Assembly (NCBI RefSeq): GCF_023266035.1
Contig: NZ_JAHFRY010000011.1
Span: 1-54,371 of the forward strand
DNA: 54,371 bases
Direction: 5' to 3'
Origin: Nevskia sp.
GTDB lineage: Bacteria > Pseudomonadota > Gammaproteobacteria > Nevskiales > Nevskiaceae
Positions 18,463 through 28,925 of this stretch are shown here, piece by piece. Each line of letters starts with the position of its first letter. Positions within the stretch are counted from its first letter, which is position 1. A program made the translations under genes and the position numbers. The notes under the pieces are model-generated. The model searched no databases, was not told the origin of the DNA, and was given only the letters and a program-made list of their open reading frames with translations.

Positions 18463-19992
18463 TCAGTATCCCAGCAAATTCTGCCGATTGGCGTCGCGCC
18501 ACCATTCGAAGAACGGCACCAGCAGCACTAGCAGCACGATGCCGGCGCCCCAGAGATTGCCATTGGCGAGAAACCAGGCGGCAGCGGTCCAGCCGAATTG
18601 CATGGCCAGGACGCTGACGATGTCGAGCGGATCGCGCGAGCGGCGCGCCGCCGCAACCTGCACGAACGAGCGCCGCGGCGATGGATACGGCCGCGCCACT
18701 TCGACCGCGCAGGCACAGAAGCCAGCGCCGAAGCTGCACAGCAGGCAGACGATGCCCATCCACAGGTTCTGCGCCATCGCCCAGAGCGAGGCCAGCAGCA
18801 TCAGCAGCAGCACCGGGGCAAGTGCGGCAATGCACTTGTAGGCGATCAGCTGGCTTCTGGAGCGTGGCGAGGCGCCGAGCAGCGCTGGGGCTTCCTCGGC
18901 GCTGATCATCAGGTTCGAGATGTACTGGCTGAGCTGGCCGGCGAAGAACGTCGTCGCGGCGACAGCCGCGGCAAGCTGGTACTGCCCCTTGAACAGATTG
19001 CCGTAGAAGAACGCGACGATCAGCATCGGCTGCGCGAGCAGTGCGATCGCCAGCCGTGGATCGCGAACGATGGTCCGCCATTCCTTGAGCATCACCACGC
19101 GCAGCAAGCCGGGACGGAAGCGCGGCATCGTTTCGCCACTCGCCTGCTGACGGCGCTGGCGCGGCGGCGCGTTGTCCGGCGATTGCACGGCCTGCAGGAT
19201 TGCCGGCGCGGCATAACGGGTGGCGAGCACCAGGCTCAGGCCGGCCAGCAGAGACATGCTCAGCAAGGCGGTGAGATCGCCGGTCATCGCCAGCGCCGGC
19301 AGCCGCACCAGGTGGGCATGCGCCGCCAGACCGCTGCTGGCGATGCCGTGACCGCCATCGCTGGCCTTCGCCTGCGGATCGCGTGACAGCAGGCTGACGG
19401 CGACGAAGCCCAGCGGCACCAGCGCCTGCACCACCTGCAGCACTCGTCTCGCCTGCACCACGCCGAACAGCCGCACCGCCAGCCCGATGATGAACAGCGC
19501 CAGCGCCAGGGTCACCATCGCCATCATCACGGTGACCGGATAGGCGAGCAGGAACAGCGGCTCGCCGAGCAGCGCGCCCATGTTGGCGACCGGCGTCACC
19601 AGCAGGATCGAGATCGCCCAGGTGCCGGCGATCAGCGATACCACCCGCATCCACAGCACCCGTTCGAACGGCAGCGGGCTGGACAGATGCAGGCTCAGTT
19701 CGCGGCCGGCGAGGATCAGGCGGAAGCTGCCGATCATCGCGGCCATCAGCATGAAGAACTCCAGCGACAGCAGCATCACGCCGGAAAACTGCAGCGCCCG
19801 CTCGGTGCTCAAGCTCGTTGGCGCATTGAGCATCGCGTACAGCACCAGCCCGGCCACGGCGTGCAGGCCGATCAGGAAGCCGCCGTAGAGCAGGTACGGC
19901 CACAGGCGCCGACGGCCCAGGCTCATGCCGCGGAAAGCGAGGCGCAGATCCTGCCAGACCAGCCAGGGCAGACTGCCGGCAGCGAGCCTCAT
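18463..19992 (-). CDS. ABC-2-like exporter permease subunit
   Basis: This 509-residue integral membrane protein has about a dozen hydrophobic segments, for example YLLYGGFLIGLHAVAGLVLY, VMLLSLEFFMLMAAMIGSF and MMAMVTLALALFIIGLAV in the first half. Further groups lie around residues 330-430 and at the end (WFLANGNLWGAGIVLLVLL). A soluble insert near residue 250-300 precedes MLKEWRTIVRDPRLAIALL, a juxtamembrane pattern typical of exporter permeases. Its start overlaps the ATPase stop by four bases, so the two form one transporter. The substrate is unknown. The unusual point is its place between scpA and scpB. Confidence 0.88.
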   Translation of the reverse strand: MRLAAGSLPWLVWQDLRLAFRGMSLGRRRLWPYLLYGGFLIGLHAVAGLVLYAMLNAPTSLSTERALQFSGVMLLSLEFFMLMAAMIGSFRLILAGRELSLHLSSPLPFERVLWMRVVSLIAGTWAISILLVTPVANMGALLGEPLFLLAYPVTVMMAMVTLALALFIIGLAVRLFGVVQARRVLQVVQALVPLGFVAVSLLSRDPQAKASDGGHGIASSGLAAHAHLVRLPALAMTGDLTALLSMSLLAGLSLVLATRYAAPAILQAVQSPDNAPPRQRRQQASGETMPRFRPGLLRVVMLKEWRTIVRDPRLAIALLAQPMLIVAFFYGNLFKGQYQLAAAVAATTFFAGQLSQYISNLMISAEEAPALLGASPRSRSQLIAYKCIAALAPVLLLMLLASLWAMAQNLWMGIVCLLCSFGAGFCACAVEVARPYPSPRRSFVQVAAARRSRDPLDIVSVLAMQFGWTAAAWFLANGNLWGAGIVLLVLLVPFFEWWRDANRQNLLGY

Positions 19993-20756
19993 GCGGCGCG
20001 CGTGTCGGGGTCGGGACCGGTCGCCGACAGGAACAGGTCTTCGAGGGTGTCGTGGACGTTGCCGTACTGCTGGCGCAACTCGTCCAGCGTGCCTTCGGCG
20101 ATCAGCTGGCCGGCGCGGATCAGGCCGATACGCGAAGCCATGCGCTCGGCCACTTCGAGGATATGCGTGGTGAACAGCACGGTCAGGCCATCGCGGACGA
20201 GGCCGGCGAGGAAGTCCTTGACCTTGCGCGCGGCGGCGGCATCGAGGCCGGTCAGCGGCTCGTCGAGAATCAGCAGCTTCGGTTCGTGGATCAGCGCGCC
20301 GGCCAGGGTCAGCTTCTGCTGCATGCCGCGCGACAGGTTTTCGCAGTAGTTGGCGCGCGCATCCCAGAGATCGAGCCAGCGCAGCAGGTCTTCACCCTTG
20401 CGCTCGGCGGTGCGGCCGTCGACGCCCCAGAGCCCGGCGACGAACTCCAGATATTCGGTGCAGCGCAGCTTGCCGTAGAGCATCGGCTCATCGGGCAGAA
20501 AGGCCAGCTGCTGCTTGGCCGCCATCGGCTTAGCCGCCAGATCATGGCCGAACACGCGGATGCTGCCGGCATCCGGCTGCAGCAGGCCGGCGATCATCCG
20601 CAAGGTGGTGGTCTTGCCGGCGCCGTTGGCACCGAGCAGCGCGTAGAACTGCCCCGCTTCCAGCCGCAGGTTCAGGCTGGCGACGGCGGCCTTGCTGCCG
20701 AAACCCTTGGCGACGTTCTCGAGTTCCAGTGCCCAAGCAGATGAAGGCGCGCTCAT
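19989..20756 (-). CDS. ABC transporter ATP-binding protein (exporter type)
   Basis: The 255-residue protein energises the adjacent permease. All nucleotide-binding motifs are intact: Walker A GANGAGKT (residues 42-49), Q-loop region QQLAFLPDEPMLYG, signature LSRGM, Walker B LLILDEP with D-loop TGLD, and the switch His in LFTTHILEVAERMA. Sequence style (LPDEPMLYGKLRCTEYLEF) is that of ABC-2 exporters such as NatA or YxlF-like ATPases. Both ends overlap neighbours by four bases (scpA upstream, permease downstream), so it is translated as part of the scp operon. Confidence 0.95.
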   Translation of the reverse strand: MSAPSSAWALELENVAKGFGSKAAVASLNLRLEAGQFYALLGANGAGKTTTLRMIAGLLQPDAGSIRVFGHDLAAKPMAAKQQLAFLPDEPMLYGKLRCTEYLEFVAGLWGVDGRTAERKGEDLLRWLDLWDARANYCENLSRGMQQKLTLAGALIHEPKLLILDEPLTGLDAAAARKVKDFLAGLVRDGLTVLFTTHILEVAERMASRIGLIRAGQLIAEGTLDELRQQYGNVHDTLEDLFLSATGPDPDTRAA

Positions 20757-21607
20757 GCGTCCTCGGCCAGCGCCGCTTCACCCGCGCCGGCCGCGGCGAT
20801 GGTCACCAGCGCGAACGGGCCGGACTGGGTGATCTCCAGCATCGACGACTTCGCCAGTTCCAGAATCGCCAGCAGGCAGACCACGACTCCTGCCCGCCCT
20901 TCCGCCGGATCGACCAGATCGACGAAGCGGATCGGGCCGTTGCGCACGCAATCGAGCACATGGCTCATCCGCTCGCGCACGCTCAGCGGCTCGCGGGCGA
21001 TGGTGTGACGGGTGAACAGTTCGGCGCGCAGCAGCACCTCGCGGAACGCCAGCATCAGTTCGCGCAGACCCGGTGCCGGCGGCAGCACGACGACATCGAC
21101 CTTGTCCGGCCGCGCCTGCACCACGGCGATCTCGCGGCCGACTCTCGGCAGCGCGTCCAGCGCTTCGGCAGCGGTCTTGAAGCGCTCGTATTCCTGCAGG
21201 CGACGCACCAGTTCCATGCGCGGATCGCCGCCGGTTTCGTCGTCATGCGCAGGCGGCTTGGGCAGCAGGATGCGCGACTTGATCTCGGCCAGCCATGCGG
21301 CCATCACCAGATACTCGGCCGCCAGTTCCAGACGCAGCTCGCGCATCAGGCGGATGTATTCCATGTACTGCTGGGTGATCTTCAGCACCGGGATATCGAG
21401 GATGTCCAGGTTCTGCTTGCGGATCAGGTACAGCAGCAGATCGAGCGGGCCTTCGAAGGTTTCGAGGAAGACTTCCAGCGCATCCGGCGGGATGTACAGA
21501 TCGCTGGGCATCTGCGCCAGCCGCTCGCCATTGACCAGCGGGCCGCGCGACTCGGCAGCCGGAGCTGCTGCGTCGGCGGCAAGCTCGGTGGCTTCCTCTG
21601 CGCTCAC
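20753..21607 (-). CDS. scpA: Segregation and condensation protein ScpA
   Basis: ScpA is the kleisin that closes the SMC ring in the bacterial condensin. The 284 residues start with about 35 low-complexity residues, then the hallmark kleisin helix [20 protein letters not shown] and [22 protein letters not shown]. The C-terminal winged helix ends near [17 protein letters not shown]. Gene order upstream (trpS, four-base overlap) is normal for gammaproteobacteria. Downstream the expected scpB is displaced by an ABC transporter pair that is joined by another ATGA overlap. Confidence 0.96.
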   Translation of the reverse strand: MSAEEATELAADAAAPAAESRGPLVNGERLAQMPSDLYIPPDALEVFLETFEGPLDLLLYLIRKQNLDILDIPVLKITQQYMEYIRLMRELRLELAAEYLVMAAWLAEIKSRILLPKPPAHDDETGGDPRMELVRRLQEYERFKTAAEALDALPRVGREIAVVQARPDKVDVVVLPPAPGLRELMLAFREVLLRAELFTRHTIAREPLSVRERMSHVLDCVRNGPIRFVDLVDPAEGRAGVVVCLLAILELAKSSMLEITQSGPFALVTIAAAGAGEAALAEDA

Positions 21608-22608
21608 GCCGGAATCAGGCCAAGCACATCGTGCACGCGCTTCAGGGTGGCGTTGGCGCGGACACTGGCGCGTTCGGCGCCGTCCTTCAGCACGGCGCGC
21701 AGGCCGTCGCGGTCTTCACGCAGTTCGGCGTACTTCGCCTGCACAGGCTTCAGGCATTCGACGACCGCATCGGCCACCGCGCCCTTGAAGGCGCCGTACT
21801 GCTTGCCTTCGAATTCCGCTTCCAGCGCAGTCACGGTCTTGCCGGTGGTCGCCGCGAGGATCGACAGCAGATTCGATACGCCGGGCTTCGCAGCGATGTC
21901 GAAGCGGACGAGGCCATCCATGTCGGTGACCGCGCGCTTGATCTTGCGGACGATCACGTCCGGCGAGTCGAGCAGGTACAGCGCATTGGTTTCGGCGTCG
22001 TCGGACTTCGACATTTTTGCCGTCGGGTCCTGCAGGCCCATGATTCGCGCGCCGACCGGCGGGATCATCGGCTCCGGCACCGTGAAGACGGGGCCGTAGA
22101 TGTTGTTGAAGCGATTGGCGATGTCGCGCGTCAGTTCCAGATGCTGCTTCTGATCGTCGCCGACCGGCACCTGAGCGGCGTCATAAAGCAGGATGTCCGC
22201 CGCCATCAGCACCGGATAGCCGAACAGACCTGCGTTGATGTTGTCGGCGTGCTTGGCGCTTTTGTCCTTGAACTGGGTCATCCGGCCCAGCTCACCGAAC
22301 TGGGTGTAGCAGTTGAGAATCCAGCCGAGCTGTGAATGCGCCGGCACGTGGCTCTGCACGAACAGCACGTTGTCTTTCGGATCGAGCCCGCAGGCGATGT
22401 ACAGCGCCAGGAATTCGTAGCAGCGCTCGCGGAGGATCGCCGGGTCCTGACGCACGGTGATCGCGTGCAGGTCCACCAGCATGTAATGGCAGTCGTAGTC
22501 CTTCGACAGCGGCAGCCAGTTCTTGATCGCGCCCAGATAGTTGCCGAGCGTCAGGCGGCCGGACGGCTGGATGCCGGACAGAACGGTGGGGCGTGCGTTG
22601 GAAGTCAT
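21604..22608 (-). CDS. trpS: Tryptophanyl-tRNA synthetase
   Basis: The class I synthetase charges tRNA-Trp. The length (334 residues) is normal. It shows the N-terminal [17 protein letters not shown] (HIGH-equivalent TLGN), [29 protein letters not shown] and the KMSKS loop as AKMSKSDD. It leads the trpS-scpA-ABC-scpB-rluB chain, with a four-base overlap to scpA, and lies 28 bases downstream of the protease-like gene. In some bacteria charged-tRNA supply genes and condensin genes share this transcript without known functional reason. Confidence 0.98.
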   Translation of the reverse strand: MTSNARPTVLSGIQPSGRLTLGNYLGAIKNWLPLSKDYDCHYMLVDLHAITVRQDPAILRERCYEFLALYIACGLDPKDNVLFVQSHVPAHSQLGWILNCYTQFGELGRMTQFKDKSAKHADNINAGLFGYPVLMAADILLYDAAQVPVGDDQKQHLELTRDIANRFNNIYGPVFTVPEPMIPPVGARIMGLQDPTAKMSKSDDAETNALYLLDSPDVIVRKIKRAVTDMDGLVRFDIAAKPGVSNLLSILAATTGKTVTALEAEFEGKQYGAFKGAVADAVVECLKPVQAKYAELREDRDGLRAVLKDGAERASVRANATLKRVHDVLGLIPA

Positions 22609-22636
22609 CGGAAACGAGTGAGGTTGCGCAGCGGAT

Positions 22637-23305
22637 TTACAGACCGACGATCAGCAGGATCAGCGCGATCACCAGCCGGAAGATCGGCGCGATGATCACA
22701 CCCAGCACGCCGAGCACGGCCAGCGCCAGGATGATCAGGAAGGTGTAGGGCTGCAGCTTCTCCAGCGCGATCGACTGCTTCGGCGGCAAGGTGACCAGCA
22801 GCATGCGACCGACATCGAACGGCGGCAGCGGCAGCAGGTTGAGCACGAAGAAACTGACGTTGAACATGATGCCGAGATTGGCCATGGTGCCGATGCCGAG
22901 CCAGACGCCTTCGCTGGAACCCGGCATGCCGACGGAGATCTTCAGCACCACCGCCCAAAGCACGGCCATCACCAGGTTCGACAGCAGACCGGCGGCGGCG
23001 ACCTTCACAGCGCCGCTGCGCGGATTGCGGAAATTGCGCTCGGAAATCGGGATGAACTTGGCCCAGCCGATCAGCAGACCGCCAAGGCCGGCGCTGCTCA
23101 GCGCGATGAACACGCCGGGCAGCAGCAGGGTGCCGATCGGATCGACATGGGCGAGCGGATTGAGGCTCATCCGGCCTTGCTGCTTCGCGGTGTTGTCGCC
23201 GAGCGCCAACGCCATGCGGCCACGGACGATTTCGCGAACGGTGAGGGCGAGCACCAGCGGCAGCAGCGACACAGCCAGTCGCTGAAAAAGGGTCAGGGAT
23301 TCCAT
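22637..23305 (-). CDS. Site-2 protease family membrane protein with degenerate, probably inactive active site
   Basis: The 222-residue protein has the M50/site-2 protease topology. A first helix carries the metal site, then [15 protein letters not shown] and [15 protein letters not shown] (normally FGWAKPVPV), a central helix pair and a final [12 protein letters not shown] motif. In active members the first motif is HExxH; here it reads REIVR (residues 24-28), so both zinc-ligand histidines are arginine while Glu25 stays. In the second motif Asp164 is kept but LDGGR has become FDVGR, and AAGPLANL has become AAGLLSNL. The rest of the reading frame is well conserved and uninterrupted, so this looks like a maintained pseudo-protease rather than decay. 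It lies between yciO and trpS, the usual place for the active homologue. Confidence 0.88.
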   Translation of the reverse strand: MESLTLFQRLAVSLLPLVLALTVREIVRGRMALALGDNTAKQQGRMSLNPLAHVDPIGTLLLPGVFIALSSAGLGGLLIGWAKFIPISERNFRNPRSGAVKVAAAGLLSNLVMAVLWAVVLKISVGMPGSSEGVWLGIGTMANLGIMFNVSFFVLNLLPLPPFDVGRMLLVTLPPKQSIALEKLQPYTFLIILALAVLGVLGVIIAPIFRLVIALILLIVGL

Positions 23306-23344
23306 CGGCCGATTATACCGGTGCCAGACCTGCTATCCGCCCGC

Positions 23345-23980
23345 TCAGCTTTCCTTCAGGCCCAGCGCCGATACGTCGCCACGCCCCTGGCGGATCAGCA
23401 CCGGCGCTTCGCCGGTGAGATCGATCACCGTGGTCGGGGTGACGCCGCAGGTACCGGCGTCGAGCACCAGATCCACCGAACGCTCCAGCCGCGCGCGATC
23501 GTCGTCGAGATCGTCGAGCGGCTGCTCGGCGTCCGGCCATTGCAGCGTGCAGCTGAGGATCGGCTCGCCGAGCAGTTCCAGCAGCGCCTGGGTGACCTTG
23601 TGCTCCGGAATGCGGATGCCGATGGTCTTGCGCTTCTCGTGCATCACCCGGCGAGGCAGTTCCTTGGTCGCTTCGAGCACGAAGGTGTACGGGCCCGGCG
23701 TCAGCTGCTTCAGCAAGCGGTACTGCCAGTTGTCGACCTTGGCGTAGGTGGCGATCTCGGACAGATCGCGGCAGACCAGGGTGAACTGGTGCTGGCGATC
23801 GAATTCGCGCAGGCCGCGGATGCGTTCGGCAGCATCCTTGTCGCCCAGGCGGCAGCCGAAGGCGTAGCAGGAGTCGGTCGGATAGGCGATCACCGCGCCC
23901 TGGCGGACACGGTCAGCCGCCCGCTGCAGCCAGCGGCGTTGAGGATCAATCGGATGTAGTTCCAGCCATTCGGAAGCCAT
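23345..23980 (-). CDS. yciO: YciO family protein (Sua5/YrdC fold)
   Basis: The 211-residue product belongs to the Sua5/YciO/YrdC family that includes the threonylcarbamoyl-AMP synthases of tRNA t6A synthesis; the exact role of the YciO branch is less settled. Family segments are AVIAYPTDSCYAFGCRLGD, RQHQFTLVCRDLSEIATYA, PGPYTFVLEATKELP, KRKTIGIRIPEH and TCGVTPTTVIDLTGEAPVLI. I start at ATG 23980 (MASEWLELHP); the frame is open far upstream only because it runs antisense to yciB. It heads leftward toward the protease-like gene and trpS with gaps of 39 and 28 bases, probably one transcript. Confidence 0.93.
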   Translation of the reverse strand: MASEWLELHPIDPQRRWLQRAADRVRQGAVIAYPTDSCYAFGCRLGDKDAAERIRGLREFDRQHQFTLVCRDLSEIATYAKVDNWQYRLLKQLTPGPYTFVLEATKELPRRVMHEKRKTIGIRIPEHKVTQALLELLGEPILSCTLQWPDAEQPLDDLDDDRARLERSVDLVLDAGTCGVTPTTVIDLTGEAPVLIRQGRGDVSALGLKES

Positions 23981-24058
23981 GGCGCCATTGTCCCATGCCC
24001 GGATGGCGGATCGTTGACTGCCGCGATCAGGCCCTAATGATGCGAGGACCGGCGTGGC

Positions 24059-24064
24059 TATAAT
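24059..24064 (+). promoter_or_regulatory. Likely -10 box of the yciB-bolA promoter
   Basis: A consensus TATAAT lies at 24059-24064, about 73 bases before the yciB start, in the divergent gap with yciO. The matching -35 area (about 24035-24041, TAATGAT) is weak. Confidence 0.45.
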
Positions 24065-24136
24065 CCGGCCATCCGAGGCCTGGGGATCGACGATCCGCGG
24101 GCCACCAACGATTCGATGCAGGAACCTGCCGCTGCC

Positions 24137-24682
24137 ATGAATGCTGTGCTCGACCTGATTCCCGCGATCCTGTTCTTCGTGGCCTACAAGCTGTACGACC
24201 TGTTCACGGCCACCGCCGTGCTGATCGCAGCGCTGCTGGTGATGGTGGTGGTGACCTGGCTGCGCACGAAGAAAGTGCCGAAGCTGCAGTTGGCCACGGC
24301 GCTGGTCGCCGCCGTACTCGGAGGTCTGACGCTGTGGTTCCGCGATCCCAAATTCATCCTGTTCAAGCCGACGGCGATCTACGGTGCTTTCGCGCTGGCC
24401 CTGCTCGGCAGTCACCTGATCGGCGACAAGGTGCTGATGCAGCGCATCCCGCAGAAGAACCTGGTGCTGCCCGATGCGCTGTGGCGCAAGCTGAATCTGG
24501 CCTGGGCGCTGTTCTTCGTGTTCTGCGCCGTGCTCAACATCTATGTGGCGATGAACTTCAGCGAAGCGGTCTGGGTGAAGGTCAAGGTGTTCGGCTTCAC
24601 CGGGCTGATGTTCGTGTTCATGCTGGGCCACATCCCGTTCCTGTCCCGCTACATGGTCGATCCCGATGCCCCTGCGCGTTGA
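24137..24682 (+). CDS. yciB: Inner-membrane septation-related protein YciB
   Basis: YciB (also called IspA/IspZ) is a small inner-membrane protein linked to septation and cell-envelope synthesis. From ATG 24137 (MNAVLDLIPAILFFVAY) the product has 181 residues and five hydrophobic helices. It matches the family at KLYDLFTATAVLI, FGGLTLWF-like AVLGGLTLWFRDPKFI, FKPTAIYGAFALALL, LPDALWRKLNLAWALFF and VWVKVKVFGFTGL. An ATG seven codons upstream is possible but has no ribosome site and no family match. It overlaps the bolA-like gene by 17 bases. Confidence 0.95.
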   Translation: MNAVLDLIPAILFFVAYKLYDLFTATAVLIAALLVMVVVTWLRTKKVPKLQLATALVAAVLGGLTLWFRDPKFILFKPTAIYGAFALALLGSHLIGDKVLMQRIPQKNLVLPDALWRKLNLAWALFFVFCAVLNIYVAMNFSEAVWVKVKVFGFTGLMFVFMLGHIPFLSRYMVDPDAPAR

Positions 24683-24938
24683 CAACATCCGCAAGACGCT
24701 CGAAGCCGCGCTGGCGCCCTCGCAGCTGGATATCGAGGACGACAGCCATCGCCACGCCGGCCATGTCGGCGCCAAGGGCGGCGGTCATTACCGGGTGTTC
24801 ATCGTCTCGGCGAAGTTCTCCGGCCGCTCGCTGATCGGCCGGCACCGGATGGTCTACGAAGCCTTGGCCGACCAGATGAAGGGCGACATCCACGCGCTGT
24901 CGATCGTCGCCAAGGCGCCCGAGGAAGTCGGCGGCTAA
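24666..24938 (+). CDS. BolA family protein
   Basis: This 90-residue protein has the BolA fold: IRKTLEAALAPSQLDIEDD, SHRHAGHVGAKGGGHYRVFI (conserved His cluster, with GGHYRV), RHRMVYEALADQMKGDIHALSI. BolA proteins pair with monothiol glutaredoxins in iron-sulfur trafficking and affect cell shape; the exact subtype is not decided here. The start lies within the end of yciB, implying coupling. Its TAA stop (24936-24938) overlaps the stop of the convergent membrane-protein gene, leaving no room for a terminator between them. Confidence 0.93.
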   Translation: MPLRVDNIRKTLEAALAPSQLDIEDDSHRHAGHVGAKGGGHYRVFIVSAKFSGRSLIGRHRMVYEALADQMKGDIHALSIVAKAPEEVGG

Positions 24939-26019
24939 GCCTCTTGCACCGGACGGCGTAGCAGCCAGCCCAGGCTCAGGCTCAGGCATTCGAACAGCAG
25001 CCAGGCAAGCACGGCGCCGGTCAGCAGCACAGCCTGATCATCGAGCAGATGGTTCAGCAAGGCTGGCAGATGGCCGCTCCAGAAGGCCTTGATCAGCCCC
25101 AGCAAGGGATGCGGCCGCAACAGGTCGGCACCGCGGCGGCCCAGGAATTCGATGCCTGCCTCGCCTTTGCGCGCGGCTTTCAGCAGCCAGCGTTCTCCGA
25201 CAGCTTCGCCGCTCAGCTTCAGCCAGGCAGTCGACCGTGCCGGGCTCAGCCACAGTGCCAGGCTGCCGCCCGGACGCTCGGCCAGATTGGCGACTCGATT
25301 GAGCATCTGCGGATCGTCGATCGGCCTCAGGATGCGCAGTGCTGCCGCCGGACGTGCGCGCTCGGATAGCCGAGACACATCGCCGGCCACGGCCAGCAGT
25401 TCATCGGTCTTGCCGGTCTCGAAAGCACGCCGGCCTAGGCGCAGCAGGGTTTTCGCAAACGTCTCGCTGAGCGCGCCGGCCCGGCGCGCGAACTTCATCA
25501 AGGCCACGCCGGCATCGGCGCCGGGCGCGATGGTCGTCGCCAGACCAAGCGCCGACAGCGCCACGATCACCTCGTCGCTGTCCTCGCCGCGCAGCGCCTT
25601 TGCGCCCTGGATCAGCAAATCGCGAACATCGCCGATCACCAGCAGATCGGCCGCCACCGCACCGGCCAGCGCTTCGGTGCTGTCGCCCTGCCCGGTCAAG
25701 GCACCTCGCCCGGCTTCGGTCAGGCGACGCAGCACGGCATCGCGCTCGGCAACGATCTGCGCTTGCGCGGCGAGCAGCGCCGGCCTCTGCTCGTCGTCAC
25801 TCGTTTCCAGGCCCGCGTCAATGATCATCAGCGCTTCGCTGAAATGACCGGCCGCACGTTCCACTTCGGCGCCGGCAAGCGGATCGTAATCGGCCAGCGC
25901 ATCGAGTTCGGCATACGCGGACAGACTCGGCCAGTGCTGAAGACAGGCCCAGGACAGCGCCGCCGCTACCAGCAATCGAAGCACACGCAAGCCAATACTG
26001 AACTTGCGTGCTTCGATCA

Positions 26020-26020
<1 letters not shown>
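24935..26020 (-). CDS. Uncharacterised membrane protein with terminal membrane helices, coupled to ligA
   Basis: I do not recognise this 361-residue protein. It begins with GTG at 26020, whose G is shared with the last base of the ligA stop (TAGTG). An N-terminal hydrophobic helix (VLRLLVAAALSWACLQHW, residues about 13-30) is followed by some 290 mostly helical, alanine/leucine-rich residues with many charged pairs. A second hydrophobic helix (VLLTGAVLAWLLFECLSLSLG, about 330-350) and a basic tail LLRRPV close it. This suggests a periplasmic or cytoplasmic helical domain held by two membrane anchors. No enzyme motif is visible. It is the last gene of the smc-zipA-ligA cluster and meets bolA tail to tail. 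Confidence 0.8.
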
Positions 26021-28870
<2,850 letters not shown>

Positions 28871-28925
28871 CGTTTCGCCTTTAGACCCCGAAGCATTTCA
28901 ACGGCCGCTGACCCCGCACCGAGCC

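Noticed and set aside
24014-24064. TTGACT at 24014 as the -35 of the yciB promoter
   Set aside because: It is 39 bases from the TATAAT box, far outside the 16-18 base spacing.
23981-24775. A 265-codon N-terminal extension of yciO
   Set aside because: It is antisense to yciB and bolA; the family N-terminus begins at ATG 23980.
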